A stretch of DNA of 64,000 nt from Variovorax sp. OAS795 (GCF_040546685.1 NZ_JBEPOH010000001.1:310001-374000), one strand, 5' to 3'. Positions 10,725 through 19,252 are shown, counted from the first letter of the stretch. Notes: generated by a model not told the origin, from the sequence alone. Numbers and translations: made by a program.

Positions 10725-12680
10725 TCAGGCCCCCAGCAGGCCGCTCACGCGCTGCTGCAGCGCCTCCGGCCGCACGTCGGACGGCGGCACGGGGTTGCCG
10801 ACACGCAGCCCGACACGGCTGAAGAAGCCGCGGCGGAAAGGCTTCGCCATGGCCACGTTCTCACCGCCGCGCAGCTCGATGCGGCTGAAGTAGGAGCCCC
10901 AGAGATTGGTCAGCGCCATCGGGATCACCGGCGGCTCGATGCCTTCGGCGCGCGCGCTTTCGATGATCTTCATCACGCCGCCCTTGAAGGGCTGCAGCTT
11001 GCCGTCGCGGGTGATGGCACCCTCGGGAAAGATCGCCAGCAGGTCGCCTTCGCGCAGCACCTGCAGCGCCCTGGCGAAGGCGGCTTCGTAGGCCGCCGGG
11101 TCTTCTTTTTGCGGCGCGATGGGGATGGCCTTGGCCAGCTTGAACAGCCAGCCGAGCACCGGCACCTTGAAGATCCGGTGGTCCATGATGAAGCGGATCG
11201 GGCGCGGGCTCGCGGCCATCAGCAGGATGGCGTCGATGAAGCTCACGTGGTTGCACACCAGCACCGCCGCGCCTTCGGTCGGGATGTGCTCGTCGCCCTT
11301 GATCTCGAAGCGGTAGACAAAGTGCGACAGCATCCACGCGATGAAGCGCAGCAGGTACTCCGGGACCAGCATGAAGATGTAGAACGCCACCACCGCGTTG
11401 GCGATGCCGGTGAAAAGGAAGATCTGCGGGATCGTGAAGCCGGCGCCGAGCAGCGCACCCGCAATGACCGAGCTGCCGATCATGAACAGCGCATTGAGGA
11501 TGTTGTTGGCCGCGATGATGCGCGCGCGGTGCGTGGGCTGGCTGCGCAGCTGGATCAGTGCGTACATCGGCACGCTGTACAGCCCCGCGAAGAGCGACAG
11601 CAGCGCCAGGTCGGCCATCACGCGCCAGTGCGCGGCCTGGCCCACGAAGGTGCCGAGCCCCATGACCGCCACGGGCGGCAGCGCGCGCGACGCAAAGTAC
11701 AGGTCGATGGCGAACACGCTCATGCCGATGGCGCCCAGCGGCACCAGGCCGATTTCCACCTGCCGGCGGCTCAGCGTCTCGCACAGCAGCGAGCCCACGC
11801 CGATGCCCACCGAGAACACCACCAGCAGCAGCGAGGCCACCTGCTCGTCGCCATGCAGCACTTCCTTCGCGAAGCTGGGGAACTGGCTCAGGAACACGGC
11901 ACCGAAGAACCACATCCACGAGATGCCCAGCAGCGAGCGGAACACCACGATGTTGCCGTGCGCGAGCTTGAGGTTGCGCCAGGTCTCGCTGAACGGGTTC
12001 CAGTTGATCACCAGCCCCGGGTCGGTGGCGGGCGCCGCCGGAATGGCCTGTGCCACCCCGCGCCCCACCAGTGCCAGCAGCACGCAGGCCACCGCCACCG
12101 TGGTATGGCCGACCTGCGGCAAGGCCACCAGCAGCCCGCCCGCGACCTGCCCGAGCAGGATGGCGACGAAGGTGCCCATCTCGACCATGCCGTTGCCGCC
12201 CGTGAGCTCGCGCGCATCGAGCACCTGCGGCAGGTAGGCGAACTTGACCGGCCCGAACAGCGTGGAATGCAGGCCCATGAGAAACACGCAGCCCAGCAGC
12301 ACCGGCGCGTCGGCCCGGACGAAGCCCCAGGCCGCCAGCAGCATGATCGCGATCTCGAGGTTCTTGACGAAGCGGATGATCTTCGTCTTGTCGAACTTGT
12401 CGGTGAGCTGCCCCGCCGTGGCGGAGAACAGCAGGAACGGCAGGATGAACAGCGCGCCGATCGCCAGGCCCGCCATGGCCGGCGGCATCCAGCTCAGCTG
12501 GAGCTGGTAGGTCACCATGACAGTGAAGGCGAACTTGAAGAGGTTGTCGTTCGCCGCGCCCGCGAACTGCGTCCAGAAGAAGGGTGCGAAGCGCCGCTGC
12601 CCGAGGAGCGCGAACTGGTTGGCGTGCGCGTTCGCTTCGTGAGGCGGCGTGGCGGCAGTGGCAGCGGCGGGGTTTGTCAT
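10725..12680 (-). CDS. MFS transporter fused to 1-acylglycerol-3-phosphate acyltransferase (LplT-PlsC type)
   Basis: A 651-residue two-domain membrane protein. Residues about 20-430 form a 12-helix MFS domain resembling lysophospholipid flippase LplT (FAPFFWTQFAGAANDNLFKFA, LFGPVKFAYLPQVL). The C-terminal PlsC domain carries the catalytic HX4D motif as NHVSFID, then FIMDH, FPEGAITRDGKL and VIPMAL. Together they would move lysophospholipid inward and re-acylate it. The third domain of full-length Aas-type fusions, an AMP-binding acyl-ACP synthetase, is absent. MTNPAAA is chosen as the start because AGGAG lies nine bases upstream; an in-frame ATG 11 codons earlier lacks such a site. Confidence 0.9.
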   Translation of the reverse strand: MTNPAAATAATPPHEANAHANQFALLGQRRFAPFFWTQFAGAANDNLFKFAFTVMVTYQLQLSWMPPAMAGLAIGALFILPFLLFSATAGQLTDKFDKTKIIRFVKNLEIAIMLLAAWGFVRADAPVLLGCVFLMGLHSTLFGPVKFAYLPQVLDARELTGGNGMVEMGTFVAILLGQVAGGLLVALPQVGHTTVAVACVLLALVGRGVAQAIPAAPATDPGLVINWNPFSETWRNLKLAHGNIVVFRSLLGISWMWFFGAVFLSQFPSFAKEVLHGDEQVASLLLVVFSVGIGVGSLLCETLSRRQVEIGLVPLGAIGMSVFAIDLYFASRALPPVAVMGLGTFVGQAAHWRVMADLALLSLFAGLYSVPMYALIQLRSQPTHRARIIAANNILNALFMIGSSVIAGALLGAGFTIPQIFLFTGIANAVVAFYIFMLVPEYLLRFIAWMLSHFVYRFEIKGDEHIPTEGAAVLVCNHVSFIDAILLMAASPRPIRFIMDHRIFKVPVLGWLFKLAKAIPIAPQKEDPAAYEAAFARALQVLREGDLLAIFPEGAITRDGKLQPFKGGVMKIIESARAEGIEPPVIPMALTNLWGSYFSRIELRGGENVAMAKPFRRGFFSRVGLRVGNPVPPSDVRPEALQQRVSGLLGA

Positions 12681-12732
12681 TCGAAGCAACTCCTCTTGTC
12701 TTGTTGTCTGCACGCTGCCCCGCAGAGCGAGC

Positions 12733-13599
12733 CTATGTCGTCAGGGCGGCGTCGGGATTGTGCCGCAGCAACGTGGCCCGCCAGCCGATATCGAGCTTCC
12801 TGAGTGCCGCGAGCACCGGCAGGCCGGCCAGCGATGCGGCCAGGTGCTTGAGGCTGTGGCCGGAAATCAGCTGCCCCGTCACCTCGTAGATCGCTTCGTC
12901 CGCCAGTTCGAAGCCCTTGGCCAGCGCATAGAAGAAGATCACCCAGCCGAGCCTGAGCCCGACCGCGCCGCGCATCGGCGTTGCCAGCGCCAGCGTCAGC
13001 ACCAGCGCCATGCCGCCGAACTGAACCACCGCCCAGGGCAGGACATTGCCGCTTTCATGGAACACCTCGGCTGCCAGCAGGCCGGCCGCCAGCACGAACC
13101 AGGCGGCGGGCCAGCCGGCGCGCTGGCTCACGCGCTCGCAGACCGCCACGCCGATCAGGCCCGCAAAGGCCACGGCCATGCCGGCCCGGTCGGCCGCGAG
13201 CCGCGACGCATCGGGCATCAGGTGGAAGAAGGCCGAGCCCGCGGCCGTGGCGATCAGCCCGGCGAAGAAGAGCCAGGCGCAGTCCAGGGTGTTGTCCGGC
13301 GGATCGCTGGCGGGCGGCGCCAACGGGAATTCCGCCAGCGCCTGCTGGTGGGCGCGATCGATCCGGTGCAGCCGGTACAGGCCCCAGCCGCCGACCAGCG
13401 CGAACGGCAGGTTGCTGAGCACGTCCATGGCGTTGGGCAGCCCGTTCCAGGCGCGCCCGTCGGCAAACACCGAGGCGATCGCGACGTCGGCGGCCGGGAG
13501 CTCGGGCCCGAAGAGGGCCACCAGCGCCAGCAGCGCAAAGGTGAAGAGCAATCCGCGTTCGCGGCGGCTGAGGGGGGGCGGGTGCATGGCGGGCCTCAT
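12733..13599 (-). CDS. Ceramidase-like (alkaline ceramidase/CREST family) membrane protein
   Basis: A 288-residue polytopic protein with about seven hydrophobic segments. Family-like elements are DVLSNLPFALVGGWGLYRL, then GSAFFHLMPDASRLAADRAGMAVAF (His and Asp in the positions used as metal ligands in alkaline ceramidases) and a C-terminal HSLKHLAAS histidine pair. Together these fit the CREST hydrolase superfamily. The substrate in bacteria is unknown; sphingolipid or another amide is possible. The start may be 13599 or the ATG four codons later (13587), which has GAGG seven bases upstream. It diverges from the HTH regulator gene across 126 bases. Confidence 0.75.
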   Translation of the reverse strand: MRPAMHPPPLSRRERGLLFTFALLALVALFGPELPAADVAIASVFADGRAWNGLPNAMDVLSNLPFALVGGWGLYRLHRIDRAHQQALAEFPLAPPASDPPDNTLDCAWLFFAGLIATAAGSAFFHLMPDASRLAADRAGMAVAFAGLIGVAVCERVSQRAGWPAAWFVLAAGLLAAEVFHESGNVLPWAVVQFGGMALVLTLALATPMRGAVGLRLGWVIFFYALAKGFELADEAIYEVTGQLISGHSLKHLAASLAGLPVLAALRKLDIGWRATLLRHNPDAALTT

Positions 13600-13685
13600 G
13601 GGTGGGTGGTACGAGCCGCGGAATTTAGTTGCCAGCCTCTCTGCAGGCATCCAGAATCGATACGAGACATGGATTCAACCCTTTG

Positions 13686-13704
13686 GGTATCTTTTTTTAA
13701 TACT
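13686..13704. promoter_or_regulatory. Degenerate copy of the GTATCTTT palindrome upstream of the HTH regulator
   Basis: GGTATCTTTTTTTAATACT aligns without gaps to the perfect palindrome at 10673-10691, matching 13 of 19 positions including the outer GTAT/ATACT at the same spacing. It lies 22 bases upstream of the regulator start (13726), where a repressor could block its own gene and the divergent ceramidase-like gene. Confidence 0.4.
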
Positions 13705-13725
13705 CTTTTTCTGCAAGCCACTTTC

Positions 13726-14460
13726 ATGAGCACCACGGTCGACCTCGTCCAAGCCCTCAAGAACGAACTCAAGAGCGCCCGAATGACCTATGCCGACCTC
13801 GCCCGGTCGCTCGACATGGCCGAGTCCAGCGTGAAGCGCATGCTGGCCAAGAGCGACATGCCGCTGTCGCGCGTCGACGCGATCTGCCGTGCGCTCAAGA
13901 TCGACTTTGCCGAACTCGCGCGCCGCGTGGCCGACGCCCAGCCGCTGCTCAAGGAGCTCACGCAGGAGCAGGAAAGGGCCGTGGTCAAGGACAAGAAGCT
14001 GCTGCTGGTGGCGATCAGCGTGCTGAGCCAGTGGACGCTGGAGCAGATCGTCTCCTCCTACCGGATCAGCGAGGCCGAATGCATCGGCTTCCTTGCGCAG
14101 CTGGACCGCATCGGCATCATCGAGCTGCGCCCGCTCAACCGCTACCGGCTGAAGCTGGCCAAGACCTTCCGCTGGCGGCCGCATGGGCCGGTGATGGAGT
14201 TCTTTCGCGAGAACGTGGTGCTCGACTACTACCGTGGCGGTTTCGACGGGCCGGCCGAAGGGCTGCTGCTGGTGCACGGCTCCATCAGCCGCTCGCTGGC
14301 GCCGGCGTTCCTGGAGCGCCTGCAGCGCGTGGCGCAGGACTTTGCGCAGCAGCACCAGACCGACCAGAAGCTCTCGGCCAAGGACCGCGAGGGCTACACG
14401 CTGCTCCTGGGCATGCGCAACTGGGAGTTCGAGGCTTTCACGCGCCTGCGCCGAGCCTGA
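13726..14460 (+). CDS. XRE-like helix-turn-helix transcriptional regulator
   Basis: A 244-residue regulator. The N-terminal domain is a Cro/C1-type HTH: LVQALKNELKSARMTYADLARSLDMAESSVKRMLAKSDMPLSRVDAICRALKIDFAELA. The long C-terminal part (about 170 residues) is not a recognisable ligand-binding domain, but contains a second helical segment LEQIVSSYRISEAECIGFLAQLDRIGIIELRPLNRYRL that looks like another winged helix. An in-frame ATG at 13668 would place the GTATC repeat inside the gene, so MSTTVD (13726) is preferred. It diverges from the ceramidase-like gene and may control it and itself. Confidence 0.82.
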   Translation: MSTTVDLVQALKNELKSARMTYADLARSLDMAESSVKRMLAKSDMPLSRVDAICRALKIDFAELARRVADAQPLLKELTQEQERAVVKDKKLLLVAISVLSQWTLEQIVSSYRISEAECIGFLAQLDRIGIIELRPLNRYRLKLAKTFRWRPHGPVMEFFRENVVLDYYRGGFDGPAEGLLLVHGSISRSLAPAFLERLQRVAQDFAQQHQTDQKLSAKDREGYTLLLGMRNWEFEAFTRLRRA

Positions 14461-14472
14461 ACCTGCGGGTTT

Positions 14473-15297
14473 TCAGGCCTTGGCTTCTTCCAATGCGTCG
14501 CGCGTAGCGCGCGCGGCGTTCTTTGCCGCTGCGGCAAAGTCGTCGCCCGACGACGCATAGATGATGGCGCGCGACGAGTTCACGATGATCGGCGCGTCAG
14601 GGCGCCAGCCGGCACGCACCGTGGCCACCGCATCGCCGCCCTGCGCGCCGACGCCGGGAATGAGCAGCGGCACCGTGGGCGCGAGTTCGCGCACGCGTTC
14701 GATCTCCGCCGGATAGGTGGCGCCCACCACCAGGCCGAGCTGGCCGTTGAGGTTCCATGGGCCCTGCGCCAGCTTGGCGACATGCTCGTAGAGGAAAGGC
14801 TGGCCTTCGATGCCCGCCAGCCGCTGGCCCTGCAGGTCGGCGCCGCCGGGGTTGCTGGTGCGGCACAACAGGAAGGCGCCCTTGCCCTGGTGCTTGAGGT
14901 ACGGCGCCACCGAGTCGAAGCCCATGAAGGGCGACAGCGTCACCGCGTCGGCGCCATAGCGCTCGAAGGCCTCGATGGCGTACTGCTCGGCCGTGGAGCC
15001 GATGTCGCCGCGCTTGGCATCCAGGATCACGGGCACATGGGGCGCGTTGCGGCGCATGTGCTCCATGAGCTGTTCGAGCTGGGCTTCGGCGCGGTGGGCC
15101 GCGAAATAGGCGATCTGCGGCTTGAAGGCGATGACCAGGCCGGCGGTCGCATCGACGATGCGCGCGCAGAAGTCATAGATGCGGCCCGCATCGTTCTTGA
15201 GCTGCCCCGGGAACCTGGCTGGCTCCGGATCGAGCCCCACGCAGAGCAACGAACCGTTTTTTTGCTGTGCGGTGGCCAGCTTGTCGAGGAAAGTCAT
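14473..15297 (-). CDS. pyrF: Orotidine 5'-phosphate decarboxylase
   Basis: A 274-residue enzyme of the last step of UMP synthesis. It belongs to the longer type-2 OMP decarboxylases: [10 protein letters not shown] at the start, [11 protein letters not shown], the catalytic stretch [18 protein letters not shown] with the Asp-Lys pair, [24 protein letters not shown] and [12 protein letters not shown] for phosphate binding. Normal length. It converges on the HTH regulator gene with 12 bases between stops. Its ATG lies 33 bases after the UDG-like gene stop, so it may be the distal gene of the tsaB-rimI operon. Confidence 0.97.
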   Translation of the reverse strand: MTFLDKLATAQQKNGSLLCVGLDPEPARFPGQLKNDAGRIYDFCARIVDATAGLVIAFKPQIAYFAAHRAEAQLEQLMEHMRRNAPHVPVILDAKRGDIGSTAEQYAIEAFERYGADAVTLSPFMGFDSVAPYLKHQGKGAFLLCRTSNPGGADLQGQRLAGIEGQPFLYEHVAKLAQGPWNLNGQLGLVVGATYPAEIERVRELAPTVPLLIPGVGAQGGDAVATVRAGWRPDAPIIVNSSRAIIYASSGDDFAAAAKNAARATRDALEEAKA

Positions 15298-15330
15298 GGG
15301 GTCCGATTTTACGGACCCGGCCGCCGGCCC

Positions 15331-16077
15331 TCAGTTCGGCGTCGTTTGCTGTTCAGCGGCCAGGCACAAATCGGCCCAGGCACGCGCCTTGTCCGCGGGG
15401 TTTCGCAGCAGGTAGGCCGGGTGGTAGGTCGCCACGACCGCGACTCCCTCGATCGACGCCAGCGGCACGGCGCGGCCGCGCAGCCTGCCGAGCGGGTCGA
15501 CGCTTTGCATCAGGCTTTGGGCGGCCAGCGGGCCCATGGCGAGCACCAGCGCCGGTGCGAGCGCCGCGGCCTGCGCCTGGAAGGCCTCGGCCATGGGACG
15601 CGGACTGCCGGGCTGGCCGGCCGCCACGCCGCGGTGCGTGCGCATCAGGTGCACCGGCGTGCTGCCGTCGTGCAGCTTCAGGGCGCGCAGCATGTTGTCG
15701 AGCAGCTTGCCGGCGTCGCCCGCGAAGGGCTCGCCGTGGCGGCCGTCGGCTTCGGGCGGCATGTCGGCAACGACCAGCCAGCCGCCCTGGACCGGTGCGG
15801 CGCCGGCCTCGGCGTAAAGGCGGCGGGGCGCGTCGACCAGCACGGCGGCACCATGGGACAGCGGCGCGGGCGCAGGGCGTGCGGCGAGGGCGGGGGCCGG
15901 TGCCACGGCGGTGGGCCTTTCGGCCGCAAGCGGCTCCGCGACCACGGCCTTCGCCTCGACGGCGGGCACGGCGGCGGCTTCCACCACCTCGGGCATCGGC
16001 CACCAGACCTTCACGCCCATCTCGTCGAGCATCGCGCGCTGCCGCGCATCGAGCTTCAATGTCTGTACCGCGCTCAT
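15331..16077 (-). CDS. Uracil-DNA glycosylase superfamily protein (family-4-like, no Fe-S cysteines)
   Basis: A 248-residue protein. After an Ala/Pro-rich N-terminal 85 residues comes a UDG fold: GWLVVADMPPEADGRHGEPFAGDAGKLLDNML, which matches the GEPFVG/AGxLL element of family-4 UDGs, then LVLAMGPLAAQSLM and a C-terminal YHPAYLLRNPADKARAW with the conserved HP(A/S). The four cysteines that hold the 4Fe-4S cluster in family-4 enzymes are missing; the only cysteine is near the end (DLCLAA). It may be a diverged glycosylase or inactive paralogue. Its ATGA overlaps the rimI stop by 4 bases. Confidence 0.82.
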   Translation of the reverse strand: MSAVQTLKLDARQRAMLDEMGVKVWWPMPEVVEAAAVPAVEAKAVVAEPLAAERPTAVAPAPALAARPAPAPLSHGAAVLVDAPRRLYAEAGAAPVQGGWLVVADMPPEADGRHGEPFAGDAGKLLDNMLRALKLHDGSTPVHLMRTHRGVAAGQPGSPRPMAEAFQAQAAALAPALVLAMGPLAAQSLMQSVDPLGRLRGRAVPLASIEGVAVVATYHPAYLLRNPADKARAWADLCLAAEQQTTPN

Positions 16078-16616
16078 CGCAAGGCTCCCCAGGCGGTGCC
16101 TGTCTCGTTCAATCTCAGGCTCATGACGACCGCGTCTTCGCGCCTGCCGTCATGGGCCGGGTAGTAGCCCTTGCGCACGCCCACGCTGCGGAAGCCCTGG
16201 CGCACATAGACGTCCAGCGCACGCTGGTTGCTCTGGCGAACCTCGAGCCAGAGCCACTGGGCGCCCTCGGCGCGCGACCATCCGGTCAGCGCCGCCAGCA
16301 TCAGCGGCGCCCATCCCTGGCGCTGGAAAGCCGGCGCCACGGTGAAGTTGAGCAGGTGCACTTCGTCCACGCCCTTCATGGCGACGAAGTAGCCGATCAG
16401 CGTTTCGCCGAGGCCTGTCACCGGCGTCGCCAGGCCGGGCACGGAGACCGGCGCCAGCAGGCATTGGCAGTGGTAGCCCACAGCCATGGAATCGATGAAG
16501 TTGGCCCGTGTCCAGGGGTGGCTGTAGGCCGTCGGCTCGACCGCGCAGACCGCATCGAGCCGCTCGACGGTGAGCGGTTCGAGGCGGGCTTCGACGGGCT
16601 GGAGCACGGCGCTCAT
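16074..16616 (-). CDS. rimI: Ribosomal protein S18-alanine N-acetyltransferase RimI
   Basis: A 180-residue GNAT acetyltransferase. It carries the acetyl-CoA pyrophosphate loop as FQRQGWAP (the usual form is R/QxxGxG/A), the preceding strand VHLLNFTVAPA, WLEVRQSNQRALDVYVRQGF typical of RimI, and RKGYYP as the C-terminal signature. It is slightly longer than E. coli RimI because of an insertion around residues 55-70. The position directly after tsaB, with 4-base overlaps on both sides, is the widespread tsaB-rimI arrangement. Confidence 0.93.
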   Translation of the reverse strand: MSAVLQPVEARLEPLTVERLDAVCAVEPTAYSHPWTRANFIDSMAVGYHCQCLLAPVSVPGLATPVTGLGETLIGYFVAMKGVDEVHLLNFTVAPAFQRQGWAPLMLAALTGWSRAEGAQWLWLEVRQSNQRALDVYVRQGFRSVGVRKGYYPAHDGRREDAVVMSLRLNETGTAWGALR

Positions 16617-17341
16617 GGGCTGCTGGCAGGTGAAATCGCGGCCGCGGCCGCAGCCTTGATGGCGGCGCGCTCGTCGGTCGTTTGCGCCACTTTATCGCGA
16701 ACATAGAGCGGCCAGGCATGCGCCGCATCCACCGTGCGGCCGGCCGCCAGCAGCGCAGGCGCAAGTCGGAGCATGGCGGTGGCGGTCGGCAGCACCTCGA
16801 GGCGTGCGGCGGCCGGCGCCAGGCGCGGCCCGTAGGCGGCAAAGGCGTTGCCGGCCAGCGACCAGCCGGCGGGCACGTCCAAGGCTTCGGGCGCGATCAG
16901 CAGCGGCTCGCCGGCGTCGCCTGGCAGCGCGCCGAGCGCACCCCCGGCATCGAAGTCGTACCGGGCTGCGTAGAGCTGGTCCATGCGGGCGTCGAGCGCG
17001 GCCACCACCTGGCGCGCGCCGAAGGCGTGGCGGGCTTCCTCCGCCACGGCCAGCAGCGTATCGACCGGCAGCAGCGGCACGCCGGCGCCGAAGGCCAGGC
17101 CCTGCGCCACCGAGCAGGCGGTGCGCAGGCCCGTGAACGAACCCGGACCGCGGCCGAACGCGATGGCGTCGAGCGCTGCCAATGGGAGCCCGGCCTCGGC
17201 CAGCAATTGCAGGATGAGCGGGATCAGCGTGCCCGACGCCTGCGCGCCGCCGGCGCCGCTGTGCGTGAACACGCGCTCGCCATGGCGGACCGCCACCGAC
17301 AGGTGTTCGGTGCTGGTGTCGAAAGCCAGGAGCCTAGGCAT
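16613..17341 (-). CDS. tsaB: tRNA threonylcarbamoyladenosine biosynthesis protein TsaB
   Basis: A 242-residue ASKHA-fold protein, the dimerisation partner of TsaD in making t6A at position 37 of ANN-decoding tRNAs. Recognisable stretches are LLAFDTSTEHLSVAV at the N-terminus and AIAFGRGPGSFTGLRTACSVAQGLAFG, the signature of TsaB, then PVDTLLAVAEEA. It overlaps rimI by 4 bases downstream, and its start overlaps the stop of the DMT-transporter gene by 8 bases. A second t6A gene (sua5) lies at 23-24 kb. Confidence 0.95.
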   Translation of the reverse strand: MPRLLAFDTSTEHLSVAVRHGERVFTHSGAGGAQASGTLIPLILQLLAEAGLPLAALDAIAFGRGPGSFTGLRTACSVAQGLAFGAGVPLLPVDTLLAVAEEARHAFGARQVVAALDARMDQLYAARYDFDAGGALGALPGDAGEPLLIAPEALDVPAGWSLAGNAFAAYGPRLAPAAARLEVLPTATAMLRLAPALLAAGRTVDAAHAWPLYVRDKVAQTTDERAAIKAAAAAAISPASSP

Positions 17342-18350
17342 CGCGCCGTCCCAGGGCGGTGGCAGGCACCGCGGGCATCACGGCCGGGCGCGCGCCAGCT
17401 TGTTTCTGCACGCCGAACAGGATGCCGGCGGTCACCAGCAGCAGCCCGGCAACGAGGTTCCAGTACAGCGGTTCGCCGAGCCAGATCACCGCGCCGAAGG
17501 CCGAGAGGCCAGGCACCAGCGCCGTGATCATGGTGCTGCGCACCGGGCCGAAGTACTGGATCATCTTCGTGAAGGTGATGCCCGAGATGACAACGGAGCC
17601 TACGCCCTGGAACAGCATCTGGAACGCCACCTCGCCCCAGGGCGCGGAGCCGATGCGGCTCACGACCGCGCCGCCCGCCACCAGGAGGCCGTACACGGGC
17701 ACGTAGGCCAGGAGCGCGAACACCGTGATGGCGATGGTCGCGCGCACCGCGTCCAGGCCATGCCGGCGCGCCACCACGCTGTAGCAGGCCCAGCAGAAGG
17801 CGGCCGACATGAAGAGCAGGTCGCCCTTCCAGACCTCGCCGCCCTCAAACGCATGCAGCAGGCTGCGCCCGCCGACCACGAGGTCGCCGGCCACGATCAG
17901 CGCCAGCCCGAAGGCACGGCCCGGCGTGATGCGGTCGCGCAGCACCAGCGCGGCCAGCAGCGTGGTCCACAGCGGCAGGCTGCCGGGCATCAGCACCGAG
18001 GCATGGCCCGCGGGCGCGAAGAAGAAGCCGCTGTAGGCCAGCGCGGCATACGCCACGCCGCCGAAGATGCCGGCGATGGCGGTCACGCGCAGCGACAGGG
18101 GCGAGAGGCCGAACAGCGAGGAGGCGGTGCTGCCGTCCTTTTGCCGCAGGTCCTTCATGACCATCCAGGCACCCCAGGGCACCAGCACCAGGCTGGCGCC
18201 GCAGATGCGCGCCAGCGCCAGGTCGAACGGGGTGAGCGAGCGTCCGGCCGACGCCCGGGCGATCACGATGAAGGCGGTCCAGACCAGCACGGTGACCACG
18301 GCCGCGCCGATGCCGAGCGTGCGGGGCGAAAAACGGGGCGTGGCGGGCAT
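17334..18350 (-). CDS. DMT-superfamily transporter (EamA type)
   Basis: A 338-residue protein with about ten hydrophobic helices in two EamA repeats: LGIGAAVVTVLVWTAFIVIAR at the start and the second repeat beginning near GDLLFMSAAFCWACYSVVAR. The helix before the mid-point (FFFAPAGHASVLMPGSLPLWTTLLAALVL) matches the EamA core. Such proteins export amino acids or other metabolites; the substrate is not predictable. It overlaps tsaB by 8 bases and lies 57 bases downstream of the DeoR-type regulator gene on the same strand. Confidence 0.9.
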   Translation of the reverse strand: MPATPRFSPRTLGIGAAVVTVLVWTAFIVIARASAGRSLTPFDLALARICGASLVLVPWGAWMVMKDLRQKDGSTASSLFGLSPLSLRVTAIAGIFGGVAYAALAYSGFFFAPAGHASVLMPGSLPLWTTLLAALVLRDRITPGRAFGLALIVAGDLVVGGRSLLHAFEGGEVWKGDLLFMSAAFCWACYSVVARRHGLDAVRATIAITVFALLAYVPVYGLLVAGGAVVSRIGSAPWGEVAFQMLFQGVGSVVISGITFTKMIQYFGPVRSTMITALVPGLSAFGAVIWLGEPLYWNLVAGLLLVTAGILFGVQKQAGARPAVMPAVPATALGRRDA

Positions 18351-18407
18351 CCGCCGATTATCGAGGGGTCGCCCGGGCCGCGCGCGCGCAGGGCGAATGC
18401 GGCGCCT

Positions 18408-19172
18408 TCAGCCGCCGTCGCTGCGCACGATGGCAAGCCCGGCCTTGCGCAGCGACGCCAGCGCCGCGGGGGGCGCTTCCGGCGACACCAGCAGGCTGGT
18501 CGCGGCCGACACGGGGTTGACCACCCACGCCGAGGCGGCGCCGATCTTTTCCGACGAGGCCAGCACCACCGTCTCGGCCGCGGCCGCCATGAGCGCGCGC
18601 TTGATCGCCGCCTCTTCGGCATCGCCGGTGGTCAGCCCGGCCTCGGCATGGACGCCGGTGACGCCCAGGAAGCAGATGTCGGCATGGATGCGCGAGATGG
18701 CGTCCATGGCCGACGCGCCCACCGCCACCATCGAATGCCTGAAGAGACGCCCGCCGATCAGCACCACCTCGACGTCGGCATGCCCCACCAGCTCGACCGC
18801 GACCGACGGGCTGTGCGTGACCACCGTGGCGCGCAGGCTCTTCGGCAGGTGCCGTGCCAGCTGGACCGCGGTGGTGCCGCCGTCCACGAACACCACCTGC
18901 CCCGGCCGGACCAGGCGCGCCGCGGCCCGGCCGATGGCGACCTTCTCCGCGGTGGCCAGTTGCAGGCGGCCCGCGAAGTCGGCCTCGGCCCGGGCGAGCG
19001 GCAGCGCGCCGCCGTGCACGCGCCGCAGCAGGCCCTCGGCCGCCAGCTCGCGAAGGTCGCGGCGGATGGTGTCTTCCGACAGCGCCAGGGCCTCGCTGAG
19101 CGACTTGGCGACGACGTTGCCGTCGCGCTGCAGGACCGAGAGGATGTGTTGCTTGCGCTGGCTGGTGAGCAT
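18408..19172 (-). CDS. DeoR/GlpR-family transcriptional regulator
   Basis: A 254-residue repressor. The N-terminal winged HTH is RKQHILSVLQRDGNVVAKSLSEALALSEDTIRRDLRELAAEGLLRRVHGGAL, the canonical DeoR signature. The C-terminal sugar-phosphate sensor domain follows: VFVDGGTTAVQLARHL, VVTHSPSVAVEL, VVLIGGRL and DICFLGVTGVHAEAGLTTGDAEEAAIKRAL. MLTSQRKQ is chosen over an upstream ATG because the family begins there. It diverges from the NudK-like gene; the 80-base gap holds two direct repeats (19204-19234) likely to be its operator. A GDP-sugar or sugar-phosphate ligand would fit the neighbour, but this is inference. Confidence 0.93.
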   Translation of the reverse strand: MLTSQRKQHILSVLQRDGNVVAKSLSEALALSEDTIRRDLRELAAEGLLRRVHGGALPLARAEADFAGRLQLATAEKVAIGRAAARLVRPGQVVFVDGGTTAVQLARHLPKSLRATVVTHSPSVAVELVGHADVEVVLIGGRLFRHSMVAVGASAMDAISRIHADICFLGVTGVHAEAGLTTGDAEEAAIKRALMAAAAETVVLASSEKIGAASAWVVNPVSAATSLLVSPEAPPAALASLRKAGLAIVRSDGG

Positions 19173-19203
19173 GGCCGCGATGGTAGCGGGACGGATCGGG
19201 ATG

Positions 19204-19234
19204 TGCACGAATTTTCTTGTTTATGCACGAATTT
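19204..19234. repeat. Two direct repeats TGCACGAATTT, candidate DeoR operator
   Basis: TGCACGAATTT occurs at 19204-19214 and 19224-19234, exactly 20 bases apart (two helical turns, same DNA face), in the gap between the divergent DeoR-type gene and the NudK-like gene. The spacing and position suit binding of an oligomeric regulator controlling both. Confidence 0.5.
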
Positions 19235-19252
19235 ACGCATAAGCTCGGCGCC

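Noticed and set aside
12649..13725. Extended upstream start for the HTH regulator
   Set aside because: It would overlap the ceramidase-like gene and include the GTATCTTT element; the domain starts at MSTTVDL.
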